DNA of 39,005 nucleotides, taken from assembly GCA_964631175.1 (NCBI GenBank), contig CAZVWH010000016.1, forward strand, positions 1 to 39,005. Reading direction: 5' to 3'. The notes below the pieces were generated by a model, which was not told the origin of the DNA, did no database searches, and worked only from the letters and a program-made list of their open reading frames with translations. Below, piece after piece: positions 1-7,727 of the stretch. This stretch comes from CAZVWH01 sp964631175. Its GTDB lineage: Bacteria > Planctomycetota > Phycisphaerae > Sedimentisphaerales > Anaerobacaceae. Every line of letters begins with the position of its first letter. Within the stretch, counting starts at the first letter, position 1. The translations under genes and the position numbers were made by a program.

Positions 1-518
1 TCCGGAATCACAACGTGCTCTAATACATTGACCCTTCGGCGAGTCATATTCAGCTCCGTAGCTAAAAGCCGAGCCTGCTTCTCCTTTTCGGCAAGCTCAA
101 TTAAATCATCAAAAGCACGCTCCAAAGCCATCAAGGCAACGTCCATCTCGCCGGACGTCGTGGCGAAGCCGAAACAAATAATCTCGCCGGAAATCTCCTT
201 AACTAAATGCGGCACCCTTAGGTTCATTACGCGAGCGAATTCGATAGTTAGGCTGAACTTCTTCGTAGGAACCTCAAGAGCGGCTTTTACATGTTCCGGC
301 TCCATTGTCGCACGGGCTAACATAAACCGACGACACGTTTCCAAAAGCTCCTTTTCGACCTTCTCGCGCAATGGCCGAATCTCTTTTGCTATTTTGATTA
401 ACTGACGTGATATCTCATCACGTTTCTCGCTTAAAAGATGATGGCCTCGGCTGGCAAGTGACACCCGCCTTCGCAAGCGTAACAGCTCCATTCGGGTTGC
501 GTTTACATTGGCTAACAT
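1..518 (-). CDS. atpD: V-type ATP synthase subunit D (partial, 3' end outside window)
   Basis: This is the central-stalk subunit D of the V/A-type ATPase, the long coiled-coil rotor shaft that links the A3B3 head to the membrane ring. The frame read from the ATG at 518 begins MLANVNATRMELLRLRRR and continues as an almost unbroken helical sequence to the window edge without a stop, about 172 codons. The N-terminal 'N.TR.eLl.Lk.rl..a.rGh.LL..KrdeL' pattern is the subunit D signature. It is the last visible gene of the operon, downstream of subunit B with a 57-bp gap that holds a perfect hairpin. Ribosome-binding sequence is weak (GAGCG upstream of ATG), which suggests translation coupled to atpB. 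The C-terminus is not in the window. Confidence 0.93.
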   Translation of the reverse strand, partial: MLANVNATRMELLRLRRRVSLASRGHHLLSEKRDEISRQLIKIAKEIRPLREKVEKELLETCRRFMLARATMEPEHVKAALEVPTKKFSLTIEFARVMNLRVPHLVKEISGEIICFGFATTSGEMDVALMALERAFDDLIELAEKEKQARLLATELNMTRRRVNVLEHVVIP

Positions 519-550
519 AATTTCTGCGCTCGTTAATCACCTTTTTAAAA

Positions 551-571
551 CCGTCACCACAGGGGTGACGG
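551..571. repeat. Perfect hairpin between atpB and atpD
   Basis: CCGTCACC (551-558) pairs with GGTGACGG (564-571) around a 5-nt loop. On the transcribed minus strand it is followed by a short T run (TTTT then A's), so it may be a processing or attenuation hairpin. It also resembles the 'TAGCCC...GGGGT' repeat words found elsewhere in the window, so it may simply be a repeat-family member. Confidence 0.6.
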
Positions 572-575
572 CTAA

Positions 576-1994
576 TTAACTATTTTCCTCAGTGTTCTCG
601 GCGTTTGATGTTTTTGTTTTACGGAACTTGGGCATATATTTTTCTATGAGATTGACATCGATACGCTTTAGCTCGACGTTTTCAAACATGCTCAAGAGTT
701 CCCAGCCAAGATCGAGGGTCATTTCGATTGTGCGATTTTCATAATAGTCTTGCGAGACATATCTTTTCTCGAATTCAGCGGAAAATTTCATATATTTTCT
801 ATCTTCCTCCGAAAGAGCAGCTTCGCCCATAATCGTTGCCAGCTCTTCCATTTCTTTGCCGCGGGCGTATGCAGCGTAAAGCTGATTGTAAAGGTCGGCG
901 TGGTCTTCACGGGTTCTGCCTTCGCCGATACCTTTATCTTTTAGTCGTGACAGGCTCGGCAGAACATCAACCGGCGGTGAGATGCCTTTTCTGTGCAACG
1001 GACGAGATAGAATTATCTGTCCCTCTGTGATATAGCCTGTCAGGTCCGGCACCGGATGGGTCTTGTCATCCTCCGGCATGGTCAGGACAGGGACAGTGGT
1101 GATAGAACCTTTTTTGCCTTTGATTCGGCCGGACCTTTCGTAAACGGTTGCCAGGTCTGTGTAAAGATAGCCGGGATAGCCGCGTCGGCCCGGCACTTCC
1201 TTTCTGGCTGCACTGATCTCCCGAAGTGCTTCGCAGTAGTTCGTCATATCATTTAGGATTACCAGCACATGCTTGTCGAGCTCATACGCCAGATACTCGG
1301 CAGCGGTAAGCGCAAATCTCGGCGTTGCTATACGCTCAATAGCAGGGTCATTTGCAAGATTAACGAACATAACCGCCCGCTCGATGGCGCCGGTCTCTTG
1401 CAGGTCGTTGATGAAAAATTGTGCGGCTTCAAAGGTGATACCCATCGCAGCAAAGACAACCGCGAATTCTTCAGCCTTTCCCAGAACCGTGGCCTGGCGT
1501 GCCAGTTGAGCGGTGACGTTATCGTGTGGCAGACCCGAACCGGAAAAAATCGGCAGCTTCTGGCCACGCACGAGTGGATTTAGGCCGTCAATCGTCGATA
1601 TGCCGGTCTGGATGAATTCGTTTGGATAGTTACGGGCGTATGGATTGATGGGGCTGCCGTTAATGTTCATCAGCTTGTCTGGGATTATAGCTGGGCCGTC
1701 GTCCTTGGGCTCACCTAAGCCGCTGAATACTCTGCCCAATATGTCCGGCGAGACACCTAATTCGAGGGGTCTGCCTAAAAAACGTACCGTGCTTTCTTCG
1801 ACATCAATGCCGTCTGTCCCCTCAAAGACCTGAATGAGAGCCGTGTCTCTTTCCACCTGTAGAATCTGGCCGTGTCGTATCGAGCCGTCACCGAGTTCTA
1901 TGTCCACGATGTGGGCGTATTTGGCCTCATCAACCATCTGGACCAGCATCAAAGGCCCTGCGATCTCAGCAACTGTCTGATATTCTTTCAGCAT
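576..1994 (-). CDS. atpB: V-type ATP synthase subunit B
   Basis: This is the non-catalytic nucleotide-binding subunit B of the V/A-type ATPase, alternating with A in the cytoplasmic A3B3 hexamer. The 472-aa length is normal. The N-terminal beta-barrel begins MLKEYQTVAEIAGPLMLV. The P-loop position reads SGSGLPHDNVTAQLARQA, the degenerate loop typical of B, instead of a Walker A GKT. EVPGRRGYPGYLYTDLATVYERSGR is the conserved interface segment that carries the arginine finger region, and DLGWELLSMF sits near the C-terminus. The start ATG at 1994 has a good Shine-Dalgarno (AGGAG, then TTAGAA). It follows atpA after a gap filled with simple repeats. The last few residues (KTSNAENTEENS) are a low-complexity tail. 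Confidence 0.97.
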   Translation of the reverse strand: MLKEYQTVAEIAGPLMLVQMVDEAKYAHIVDIELGDGSIRHGQILQVERDTALIQVFEGTDGIDVEESTVRFLGRPLELGVSPDILGRVFSGLGEPKDDGPAIIPDKLMNINGSPINPYARNYPNEFIQTGISTIDGLNPLVRGQKLPIFSGSGLPHDNVTAQLARQATVLGKAEEFAVVFAAMGITFEAAQFFINDLQETGAIERAVMFVNLANDPAIERIATPRFALTAAEYLAYELDKHVLVILNDMTNYCEALREISAARKEVPGRRGYPGYLYTDLATVYERSGRIKGKKGSITTVPVLTMPEDDKTHPVPDLTGYITEGQIILSRPLHRKGISPPVDVLPSLSRLKDKGIGEGRTREDHADLYNQLYAAYARGKEMEELATIMGEAALSEEDRKYMKFSAEFEKRYVSQDYYENRTIEMTLDLGWELLSMFENVELKRIDVNLIEKYMPKFRKTKTSNAENTEENS

Positions 1995-2006
1995 TTCTAA
2001 CTCCTA

Positions 2007-2080
2007 ATTTGGTTAAATTGTAGTTGGTTAAATGGTAACCGGTAACCAATAACAAATTACCAGTAACCAATTACCAATCT
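2007..2080. repeat. Simple-word inverted repeat between atpA and atpB (GGTAACC/ACCAATTACC family)
   Basis: The gap consists of repeated words such as GGTTAAATTG, GGTAACCGGTAACC, ATTACCAGTAACC and AATTACCAAT. Read on both strands they form an imperfect palindrome. No coding potential is seen. It is one of several unrelated simple-word repeat families that fill the gaps of this operon. Confidence 0.7.
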
Positions 2081-2087
2081 TGAAGTT

Positions 2088-3866
2088 TCACGCCACCTTT
2101 GCGGTTTGTAATTGCTTCATCTGCTCATCAATCGTCTCTCTTATTTGGGTTATTTTATCAATGTCACTTTCCGGTATATATTTCGCTCTTGCGATTTCCT
2201 CCCGCACGGCCAATTTGAAGATTTCAGCCGTTTCGACGCTGGCATCAACCGCCTCAAGAGCACGTTTATAAAAGGCAAGCACAGTCTTTAACATTTCGAA
2301 TTGTTTGTTCATTGATGTAAATGTGTCAACATCGTGAAAGGCGTTCTGGTGCAAGAAGTCCTCACGAATAGAGCGGGCTGTCTCCAGCACTAATCTCTCC
2401 CTTGGTGACAGAGCCTCAGCACCTACAAGACGGACAATCTCGCGAAGCTCGGATTCCTGCTGCAGCAGGCTCATTGCCTGAGCGGTCAGCTCGTGCATCT
2501 CCTGACCCTGGTCTTTGTCCTCAAAGCACTCCCTCAGGTATTGTTGATAAAACGAATAGCTCGTCAGCCAATCAATAGCCGGGAAGTGTCTCTGATAGGC
2601 AAGCTCTGCCTTTAGCGACCAGAAGACCTTAACTACATGCAGTGTTGCCTGGACAACCGAATCCGACAGGTCACCCCCCGGGGGACTTACCGCACCGACA
2701 ACCGATAGCGCACCTTCACGCTCAGGCTTGCCTAAGCATTTCACTCTGCCGGCCCTTTCATAAAACGCTGCGATGCGAGCCGCCAAATAAGCAGGATAAC
2801 CTTCTTCCGCCGGCATCTCTTCGAGGCGGGTTGAAATTTCACGCATCGCCTCTGCCCATCGGCTGGTGCTGTCGGCCATCAAGGCTACGATATAGCCCAT
2901 GTCACGGAAGTATTCTGCAATGGTAATGCCTGTGTAAACCGAGGCCTCCCTTGCTGCGACCGGCATATTGGAGGTATTTGCAATCAGCACCGAGCGTTTC
3001 ATAAGCGGCTCGCCACTACGCGGGTCTTTCAACTCCGGAAACTCGGTCAAAACATCGGTCATTTCATTGCCTCGCTCACCGCAGCCGACATAAACCACAA
3101 TTTCGGCATCCACCCACTTGGCCAACTGATGCTGAATAACGGTTTTGCCTGAGCCGAAGGGCCCCGGCACACAAGCCGTCCCACCTTTGATGACGGGAAA
3201 AAAGCTATCAACAACTCTCTGGCCGGTAACTAAGATGTTATTCGGCGCGAGCCGAGTTTTGGTCGGCCTGGCACTACGAACGGGACATACCTGCATTAAT
3301 TTCAACTCGGTCTGCTTCTTGTCCTCTGATTCGACAACCGCTATCGTATCGGTAACGGTGTAATCACCCTCTTTTATATCCTGCAGACTTCCGGATACAC
3401 CTGCCGGCACCATAATCTTATGTAAAACAGAAGTGGTTTCTTGAACTTCGCCTATAATGTCCCCTGGGCCTACTAATGCTGCGTTCTCTACGGTCGGCTT
3501 AAAGTGCCATTTCTTTTCTCTGTTTAAGCCGGGCAGGCTGCTTCCTCTGCTCATAAACTCGCCTTCGATTTCTACCAGAGAGTTCAACGGTCTTTGAATA
3601 CCATCATAAATGCTTTCAATAAGGCCCGGTCCCAGCTCGACACTAAGAGGTGCTTGGGTATCGGTTACCCTTTCGCCGGGTCCGATGCCGCCTGTCTCTT
3701 CATAGACCTGGATCGAAGCCAAATCGCTGTGCAGCTCTACGATTTCGCCTATCAGCTTCAGCTCACCGACACGAACAACATCGTACATTCGCGCGCCAGA
3801 CATGCCTTCAGCAACTACAACGGGACCTGCAACCTTGATTATCCTACCAACTTTTGCTTCATTCAT
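2088..3866 (-). CDS. atpA: V-type ATP synthase catalytic subunit A
   Basis: This is the catalytic ATP-hydrolysing or -synthesising subunit of the V/A ATPase. It has a Walker A motif GPFGSGKT at residues 235-242, the non-homologous-region signature of A subunits between about 110 and 200, and the conserved segments YVGCGERGNEMTDVL and MADSTSRWAEAMREIS followed by LEEMPAEEGYPAYLAARIAAFYERAG. About 592 aa is the usual length. I chose the ATG at 3866 (MNEAKVGRIIKVAGPVV) because GGAAGG lies 8 nt upstream; an in-frame TTG two codons further upstream is the alternative. Gene order F-A-B-D downstream is the standard bacterial/archaeal arrangement. Confidence 0.97.
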   Translation of the reverse strand: MNEAKVGRIIKVAGPVVVAEGMSGARMYDVVRVGELKLIGEIVELHSDLASIQVYEETGGIGPGERVTDTQAPLSVELGPGLIESIYDGIQRPLNSLVEIEGEFMSRGSSLPGLNREKKWHFKPTVENAALVGPGDIIGEVQETTSVLHKIMVPAGVSGSLQDIKEGDYTVTDTIAVVESEDKKQTELKLMQVCPVRSARPTKTRLAPNNILVTGQRVVDSFFPVIKGGTACVPGPFGSGKTVIQHQLAKWVDAEIVVYVGCGERGNEMTDVLTEFPELKDPRSGEPLMKRSVLIANTSNMPVAAREASVYTGITIAEYFRDMGYIVALMADSTSRWAEAMREISTRLEEMPAEEGYPAYLAARIAAFYERAGRVKCLGKPEREGALSVVGAVSPPGGDLSDSVVQATLHVVKVFWSLKAELAYQRHFPAIDWLTSYSFYQQYLRECFEDKDQGQEMHELTAQAMSLLQQESELREIVRLVGAEALSPRERLVLETARSIREDFLHQNAFHDVDTFTSMNKQFEMLKTVLAFYKRALEAVDASVETAEIFKLAVREEIARAKYIPESDIDKITQIRETIDEQMKQLQTAKVA

Positions 3867-3887
3867 TGTCAAAACCTTCCCTAAATT

Positions 3888-3961
3888 GCCTAAAGTGAGC
3901 TGAAGTTATAATTTTTAACTTTAGGCATTTCAAACTTTAGGCACTCTAAACTTTAGTTCAC
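3888..3961. repeat. AAAGTGAGCT/AACTTTAG inverted repeat between atpF and atpA
   Basis: The gap carries AAAGTGAGCTGAAGTT, then AACTTTAGGCA, then AACTTTAGGCACT, then AACTTTAGTTCACTTTT. Outer and inner words are complementary, giving a long imperfect hairpin. The same family fills the rodA-murJ gap at 18167-18249. Confidence 0.7.
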
Positions 3962-4275
3962 TTTTGCAAAATATTTATGCCTGTAGCCATTTTCAGCACT
4001 TGTCCTAAAGCTTCTGTCGCAAGACCTTTGGATTCGGTCGTAAACGGCACGGCGACAATGCAGGGAGTCGGCAAATCCTTATAAGCCTCAAAAACCTCTT
4101 CAGCCGCTTTGAGCTTATCTTCCGACACTATGACAAGGGCGTATTTATCATCCACTATCTTTTTGGCGGCTTCGATTACCTGTTGTATTTGGTCCACCGC
4201 ATAAGTATCCAGTCCCAATGCCGAGAACGGCATCACAAAATCAGTGTCACCTAAAACTGCGATTTTACCTTCCAT
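3958..4275 (-). CDS. atpF: V-type ATP synthase subunit F
   Basis: This is the small central-stalk subunit F, which binds subunit D and modulates rotation and ATPase activity. The protein is 105 aa with the family start MEGKIAVLGDTDFVMPFSALGLDTY (G.ed.v.gF.alGid), a Rossmann-like fold, and the motif YALVIVSEDKL. It sits directly upstream of atpA in the canonical F-A-B-D order. Its translation signal lies inside a simple-repeat tract (GAGATACGAAAAATG), an arrangement shared with etfA. The gene immediately upstream is an unexpected four-helix-bundle protein rather than subunit C. Confidence 0.94.
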   Translation of the reverse strand: MEGKIAVLGDTDFVMPFSALGLDTYAVDQIQQVIEAAKKIVDDKYALVIVSEDKLKAAEEVFEAYKDLPTPCIVAVPFTTESKGLATEALGQVLKMATGINILQK

Positions 4276-4279
4276 TTTT

Positions 4280-4311
4280 CGTATCTCGTATCTCGTGAAG
4301 CGTATCTCGTG
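4280..4311. repeat. CGTATCTCG-family repeat upstream of atpF
   Basis: It repeats the words CGTATCTCG and GTGAAGCG. The reverse complement places GAGATACG just before the atpF start. A copy in the opposite orientation lies at 4724-4752, so the four-helix-bundle gene is bracketed by inverted copies. Confidence 0.75.
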
Positions 4312-4338
4312 TTTTGATTCCCATTTTATGAGATAAAC

Positions 4339-4707
4339 TCAATTAAGTTTTTTGATCAAGTTCCTGAGCATTCGACATTCATGGTCAATCTTTTCCAGCA
4401 AAAAGGCTTTTCTCTGCTGGTCTATATATTTAAGCTCTACAGCAATTTCGATTTGCGTTTCCAATTCGGCACAGGAACCCAATGCTATGTATAAAAACTG
4501 TTTATATTCCTTATTATGAAACCTATTAAATCCTTCGGCTATGTTCGAAGGTATAGAAATAGAACAGCGTTGCATTTGACTGGCCAAACCATAGAACTCC
4601 CGTTTAGGAAAAGTGCTTGTGGTTTCGTACACATTCTTCACAATTTCTATACCCTTCTTCCAGACATCCAAATCTTTGAAATTTCTGATCTTGTCATCAA
4701 TATTCAT
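4339..4707 (-). CDS. Four-helix-bundle protein (23S rRNA-intervening-sequence / S23-like family)
   Basis: The 122-aa all-helical protein matches the 'four helix bundle' / 23S rRNA IVS-encoded family: FKDLDVWKKGIEIVKNVYETTSTFPKREFYGLASQMQRCSISIPSNIAEGF is the classic conserved stretch (f.dL.vWqka..L...vY..t..fP..E.ygL..QlrRAavSip.NIAEG), followed by YKQFLYIALGSCAELETQIEIA. These proteins are frequent in Planctomycetes and other environmental bacteria, and their cellular role is unknown. Here it lies inside the V-ATPase operon between C and F, bracketed by inverted CGTATCTCG-type repeats (4280-4311 and 4724-4752), suggesting a recently inserted cassette. The family was first noted within 23S rRNA intervening sequences, but no rRNA is present here. 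Confidence 0.9.
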   Translation of the reverse strand: MNIDDKIRNFKDLDVWKKGIEIVKNVYETTSTFPKREFYGLASQMQRCSISIPSNIAEGFNRFHNKEYKQFLYIALGSCAELETQIEIAVELKYIDQQRKAFLLEKIDHECRMLRNLIKKLN

Positions 4708-4723
4708 ATCTCATGTCATCAAT

Positions 4724-4752
4724 GAGATACGCTTCACGCTTCACGAAATACG
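4724..4752. repeat. Inverted copy of the CGTATCTCG-family repeat
   Basis: GAGATACGCTTCACG followed by CTTCACGAAATACG is the reverse-complement form of the repeat at 4280-4311. It abuts the stop codon of the ankyrin gene and the start region of the four-helix-bundle gene. Confidence 0.7.
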
Positions 4753-5562
4753 CTACTCTTTTGCTCCATATTTGCGTAACAAAGTAAAGATTTCTACATT
4801 TCCTTCCTCCTGTGCCCACCGCAGGGGCGTTTGGCCGTCCTCGGCTGTTGCGTTGACATCAGCGCCTTTGGCGATGAGCAGCAAGGCTATATCCTTACAG
4901 CCGCGATCAGCGGCAAAGTGCAAAGGCGTCTGTCCACGTTTGTCCTTTGTATTGACCTTGGAGCCTTCGGCAATAAGCAGCTCTGCTATATCTGCGTGAT
5001 TGTAAACCAGCGCGAAATACAAAGGCGTCCAGCCGTTATTGTCCTTTGCGTTGACATCGGCGCCTTTGCCGATAAGGAATTCAGCTATGTCCTTGTGGCC
5101 TTTTTCGGCTGCAAAATGCAGAATTGTCCAGCCCTCGTTGCTCTTTGCATTGACATCGGCCCCTCCGTCTATAAGAAGCTTAGCAATATCGTTATGGCTG
5201 GCATTGATCGCCTCGAATAGGGGCGTTCTGCCCCGTGAATTCTTCGCATTAAGCTCAGCTCCTTTGGCGATAAGCAGCGCCACAATATCTTTATGACCTC
5301 TCTGGGACGCAATGTGCAAAAGTGATTGACCGTACCTGTCCTTAGTGTTGATATCAGCACCTGTTAAGATGTACGATTGAACCATTTCACAATCGCCGTC
5401 ATAAACAGCGTAGTACAGTGATTCATTCGGATCGGAACGTTTAGCAAAGCTCTCAACGACCACTGGATCGGCCTGCTGAGATAGCTCGGATCCACTTTCC
5501 TGACACCCGACTGCGATAAACATCAGTGACACAGCCAACCATAATAATTTTACTTGTTTCAT
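4753..5562 (-). CDS. Ankyrin-repeat lipoprotein inserted in the V-ATPase operon
   Basis: The protein is about 269 aa. MKQVKLLWLAVSLMFIAVGC is a lipoprotein signal peptide with the lipid-modified Cys after AVG, so it is likely exported and membrane anchored. From about residue 45 there are seven ankyrin repeats of the form 'G.T.Lh.Aa..Gh.diaelLI.kGADVNAK', for example NAKSNEGWTILHFAAEKGHK. The last repeat ends LRKYGAKE. The ATG at 5562 is preferred because AAGGGG lies 8 nt upstream; a GTG three codons earlier is an alternative. Ankyrin arrays bind proteins; the partner here is not visible. It sits between atpC and the four-helix-bundle gene in an operon that normally has neither. The repeats are very similar to each other, consistent with recent internal duplication. 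Confidence 0.93.
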   Translation of the reverse strand: MKQVKLLWLAVSLMFIAVGCQESGSELSQQADPVVVESFAKRSDPNESLYYAVYDGDCEMVQSYILTGADINTKDRYGQSLLHIASQRGHKDIVALLIAKGAELNAKNSRGRTPLFEAINASHNDIAKLLIDGGADVNAKSNEGWTILHFAAEKGHKDIAEFLIGKGADVNAKDNNGWTPLYFALVYNHADIAELLIAEGSKVNTKDKRGQTPLHFAADRGCKDIALLLIAKGADVNATAEDGQTPLRWAQEEGNVEIFTLLRKYGAKE

Positions 5563-5606
5563 TTTAATCACCCCTTAAAACTCCTTGTGTCTTATATCTC
5601 ATAATT

Positions 5607-5668
5607 TAGGTTATCAGAGTATCAGGTTATCAGGTAAACTTGTTCCTGGTTTCCTGATATTCTAATAA
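5607..5668. repeat. ATCAGG-word inverted repeat (copy 1)
   Basis: The words GTTATCAGAGTATCAGG, TTATCAGG and the complementary TTTCCTGATATTC form an imperfect hairpin. The same family occurs upstream of etfA (25110-25235). No gene is seen between the ankyrin gene and atpC. Confidence 0.65.
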
Positions 5669-5717
5669 CTATCCACTCCCTTGCGGTCGCGGCTCTGTTA
5701 GCCACCTTTAGTTATTT

Positions 5718-6755
5718 TTAGGCTAACCTGTCCAAAATTAGCTGTGTATCTAAGAAGTTTTTCTTTGCTGTCAGAATCAATCGCACTGTGCGGATTTCAT
5801 TTTCCTTCATCAGTAAATAAGCGATAATCGGCTGAGGGCCGGCTGTAATCTGAATCGTCGTTCTTAAAAATCCCATTAAATGTTCTTCACACTGCTGCTC
5901 AAGTTTCAAGAAAGACTTATTTGATGTTAAGTAGCCGGCGCCGGTTTCGACAGCTCGGTAATAAGGAGTTACAAAAAATAACGAGCCCAGCCCCTCAAAG
6001 CCAAGGTCCAATCCGTGCAGTAGGCGCTGCAGCCCTATAAAACCTCCTTTTAGAAAAACGTTCCGCTGCTCTGATTCGGCAAATTTGAGTCGAAGCATCG
6101 TACGAATATTGGTCAAATCAACCTGTATTCTGAAAAGCCCTAACAGAAAAATACTATTTAGCTGGTGCGCTTTTTTAAGATTATATTCAGCTTGCAGGCT
6201 GTCGATTGCGTAATCGATCCTGCGAATATCTTTGTCTTTATAATACGCTAAAACCGCCTGCTCGGCCGCCTCGGCCATATAATCAGGAAACAGATCATAA
6301 TTTTCCTCTTCAAACACTTGTTCAAAAAGCTGCGGCGGGAAATTGCCGTCGGCGCTGTAATCCGTTCCCAGGGGCTTTTCTGTTAATGTTCGCCGCACGG
6401 CCAGGCGGAGATTGGCAAAATCATCCCGCGTTTTGAAAAGCTCAACGATGCGCTTATCGAACATTAAATCAGCAAGAAACTGTCGAACCGCCGAGCGGTG
6501 CTTGAGCAGAGTATCCTCAACGTCCATGAAATTTCCGCCGACGCGCGGCAGGGCATACTCGGTGGCAGTTAAAAGATCAGCAGCAGCCTCGATGCTTTCC
6601 GCATTGGCCATATCCAAAAGGGTAGCCTTAGTGAGCATTTGCAATTGCAGAGTCCTGACCTCAGCGGTCTCGTAAACATATCGCCAATCATCACCGCCGA
6701 CAGGTGGATAGGTGTAGAAATCTAAAATAACATTTTCACGGTTTGTATCTTGCAT
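5718..6755 (-). CDS. atpC: V-type ATP synthase subunit C
   Basis: This is subunit C (equivalent to eukaryotic V-ATPase subunit d), the funnel-like adaptor that sits on the membrane K-ring and receives the D/F shaft. The protein is 345 aa and all-helical. It shows the family pattern of three similar helical lobes, with conserved segments near DIRRIDYAIDSLQAEYNLKKA, LFRIQVDLTNIRTMLRLK and the C-terminal PIIAYLLMKENEIRTVRLILTAKKN, which is diagnostic (P..ay...ke.Ei.nlR.I...k). It is followed in the operon by the ankyrin and four-helix-bundle genes instead of directly by atpF. Ribosome-binding sequence is weak (GGA near ATG). Confidence 0.93.
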   Translation of the reverse strand: MQDTNRENVILDFYTYPPVGGDDWRYVYETAEVRTLQLQMLTKATLLDMANAESIEAAADLLTATEYALPRVGGNFMDVEDTLLKHRSAVRQFLADLMFDKRIVELFKTRDDFANLRLAVRRTLTEKPLGTDYSADGNFPPQLFEQVFEEENYDLFPDYMAEAAEQAVLAYYKDKDIRRIDYAIDSLQAEYNLKKAHQLNSIFLLGLFRIQVDLTNIRTMLRLKFAESEQRNVFLKGGFIGLQRLLHGLDLGFEGLGSLFFVTPYYRAVETGAGYLTSNKSFLKLEQQCEEHLMGFLRTTIQITAGPQPIIAYLLMKENEIRTVRLILTAKKNFLDTQLILDRLA

Positions 6756-6761
6756 GAATCC

Positions 6762-6932
6762 AAAAACCTAAGCAATAAATCAAAAAATCCTAAGCACTAA
6801 ATCCTAAATTCTAAAAAATATCAAAATTCCAATTTCAAATGTTCTCCGTAAGGAGTCCTTAGGACAAAACGTTTTGAATTTTGGATTTAGGTTATTTGAA
6901 TTTGTTTAGAATTTAGAGTTTAGGATTTAGTA
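6762..6932. repeat. AATCCTAA/TTTAGGATT inverted repeat between atpE and atpC
   Basis: The left half carries AAATCCTAAGCACTAAATCC and AATCCTAAATTCTAAA; the right half carries the complements GGATTTAGGTTATTTGAATT and TAGAATTTAGAGTTTAGG. A GGAGTCCTTAGGAC core lies near the centre. The arms can fold over about 170 nt. It holds no coding frame. Confidence 0.7.
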
Positions 6933-6934
6933 TT

Positions 6935-7576
6935 TTATTTTTCAAATAGCTCTTTCGCTAATTCGATTTCCAGCTCTCTTCGGGCTTGAGATATAATTAC
7001 CTCAAGCGAAACATTATTTTTTATCTTTCCGCGTTTTAAGATAAAGCCTCCTCCGAGGTCTTGTCTTTCTTCAGACAATGTCAAAAGGCCTTTGCTGCCT
7101 GCCCTGCCTGTCTCGAGCGAAGTCGAGGCCAGCGAAGTCGAAGGGTTCGAGCGCAATTGTTGATTTACCTGATCAATGAGCTGCCGGTCGATTCGCTTTT
7201 CGTTTTTATCAATAATAACCTGTTCTTCGCCGGTTTCGACGGCCTTTAGCATTAAGTTAATCATAAGCTTGCGATACTTTTCATCCGGCAGCTTCAGCAA
7301 TTGCTCGCGGGCCTGTGTAAAAACTTCATCAAGTATCTTTCGTTTCTCTGCCAGAAAATCTTTGGCGATTTTCATTCTTGCCGCTGCCAGAAGATGCAGT
7401 TTCTTGTCATCGGCAGCCTTTTGAGCGAGAGTTTCTGTTTGCTTGTTGTACCCAGTCAATTGCTCATCGATTTTAGCCTGTTCCGTAGCCTCTTTCTCCT
7501 GGGCCTTTTCTTTTATCTTCTCTGCCTCAGCTCTTGCATCGGATAATATCTTTTCTATAACTTGGTTAGCTTCCAT
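6935..7576 (-). CDS. atpE: V-type ATP synthase subunit E
   Basis: This is the peripheral-stalk subunit E. The first part is a long charged helix (MEANQVIEKILSDARAEAEKIKEKAQ) that forms the stator coiled coil with the G/H subunit; the C-terminal globular part binds the A3B3 head (DLGGGFILKRGKIKNNVSLEVIISQARRELEIELAKELFE). The start is the ATG at 7576; the same frame stays open further upstream, but that stretch has no subunit E similarity and overlaps atpK. Within the globular domain the residues SNPSTSLASTSLETGRAGS are encoded by a repeat (7092-7150) built from TCGACTTCGCT words, an in-frame insertion without counterpart in typical E subunits. Length is 213 aa, of which about 19 come from the insertion. 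Confidence 0.92.
   Translation of the reverse strand: MEANQVIEKILSDARAEAEKIKEKAQEKEATEQAKIDEQLTGYNKQTETLAQKAADDKKLHLLAAARMKIAKDFLAEKRKILDEVFTQAREQLLKLPDEKYRKLMINLMLKAVETGEEQVIIDKNEKRIDRQLIDQVNQQLRSNPSTSLASTSLETGRAGSKGLLTLSEERQDLGGGFILKRGKIKNNVSLEVIISQARRELEIELAKELFEK
7092..7150. repeat. In-frame GCGAAGTCGA-type repeat inside atpE
   Basis: On the plus strand the words TCGAGCGAAGTCGAGG and CAGCGAAGTCGAAGGGTTCG repeat. They are related to the CCTGAGCAAAGTCGAATGG words at 37764 and 37913 and to CTTGAGCGAAGTCGAAAG near 38787. The tract is read in frame as Ser/Thr-rich residues. Confidence 0.75.
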
Positions 7577-7603
7577 AATTATTTCCAGTATTCGTGTTAA
7601 GGA

Positions 7604-7727
7604 CCCCCACGTAAACGTGGGGGCTAAACAGATTGAATATTTAGCCCCGCAATTTATCGTCAAGATGCGGCGCCGGCTGCGCAGCATGGCTTGCGCCACA
7701 TCCCAGCGACCTTGCGGCATTGCGGGG
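7604..7727. repeat. Hairpins in the atpK-atpE gap
   Basis: A perfect 8-bp hairpin CCCCCACG-TAAA-CGTGGGGG lies at 7604-7623, followed by GCTAAA, as in the 'TAGCCCCCA...TGGGGGGC' units of etfB. A second inverted repeat pairs CCCCGCAAT (7645-7653) with ATTGCGGGG (7719-7727). The latter ends five bases before the atpK stop codon. Confidence 0.7.

Noticed and set aside
28..405. Plus-strand open frame of 125 codons at the window start
   Set aside because: It is the antisense shadow of V-ATPase subunit D, whose protein is clearly conserved on the minus strand.
4339..4707. 23S rRNA intervening sequence
   Set aside because: The four-helix-bundle family was named from such sequences, but there is no rRNA on either side; the neighbours are V-ATPase genes.
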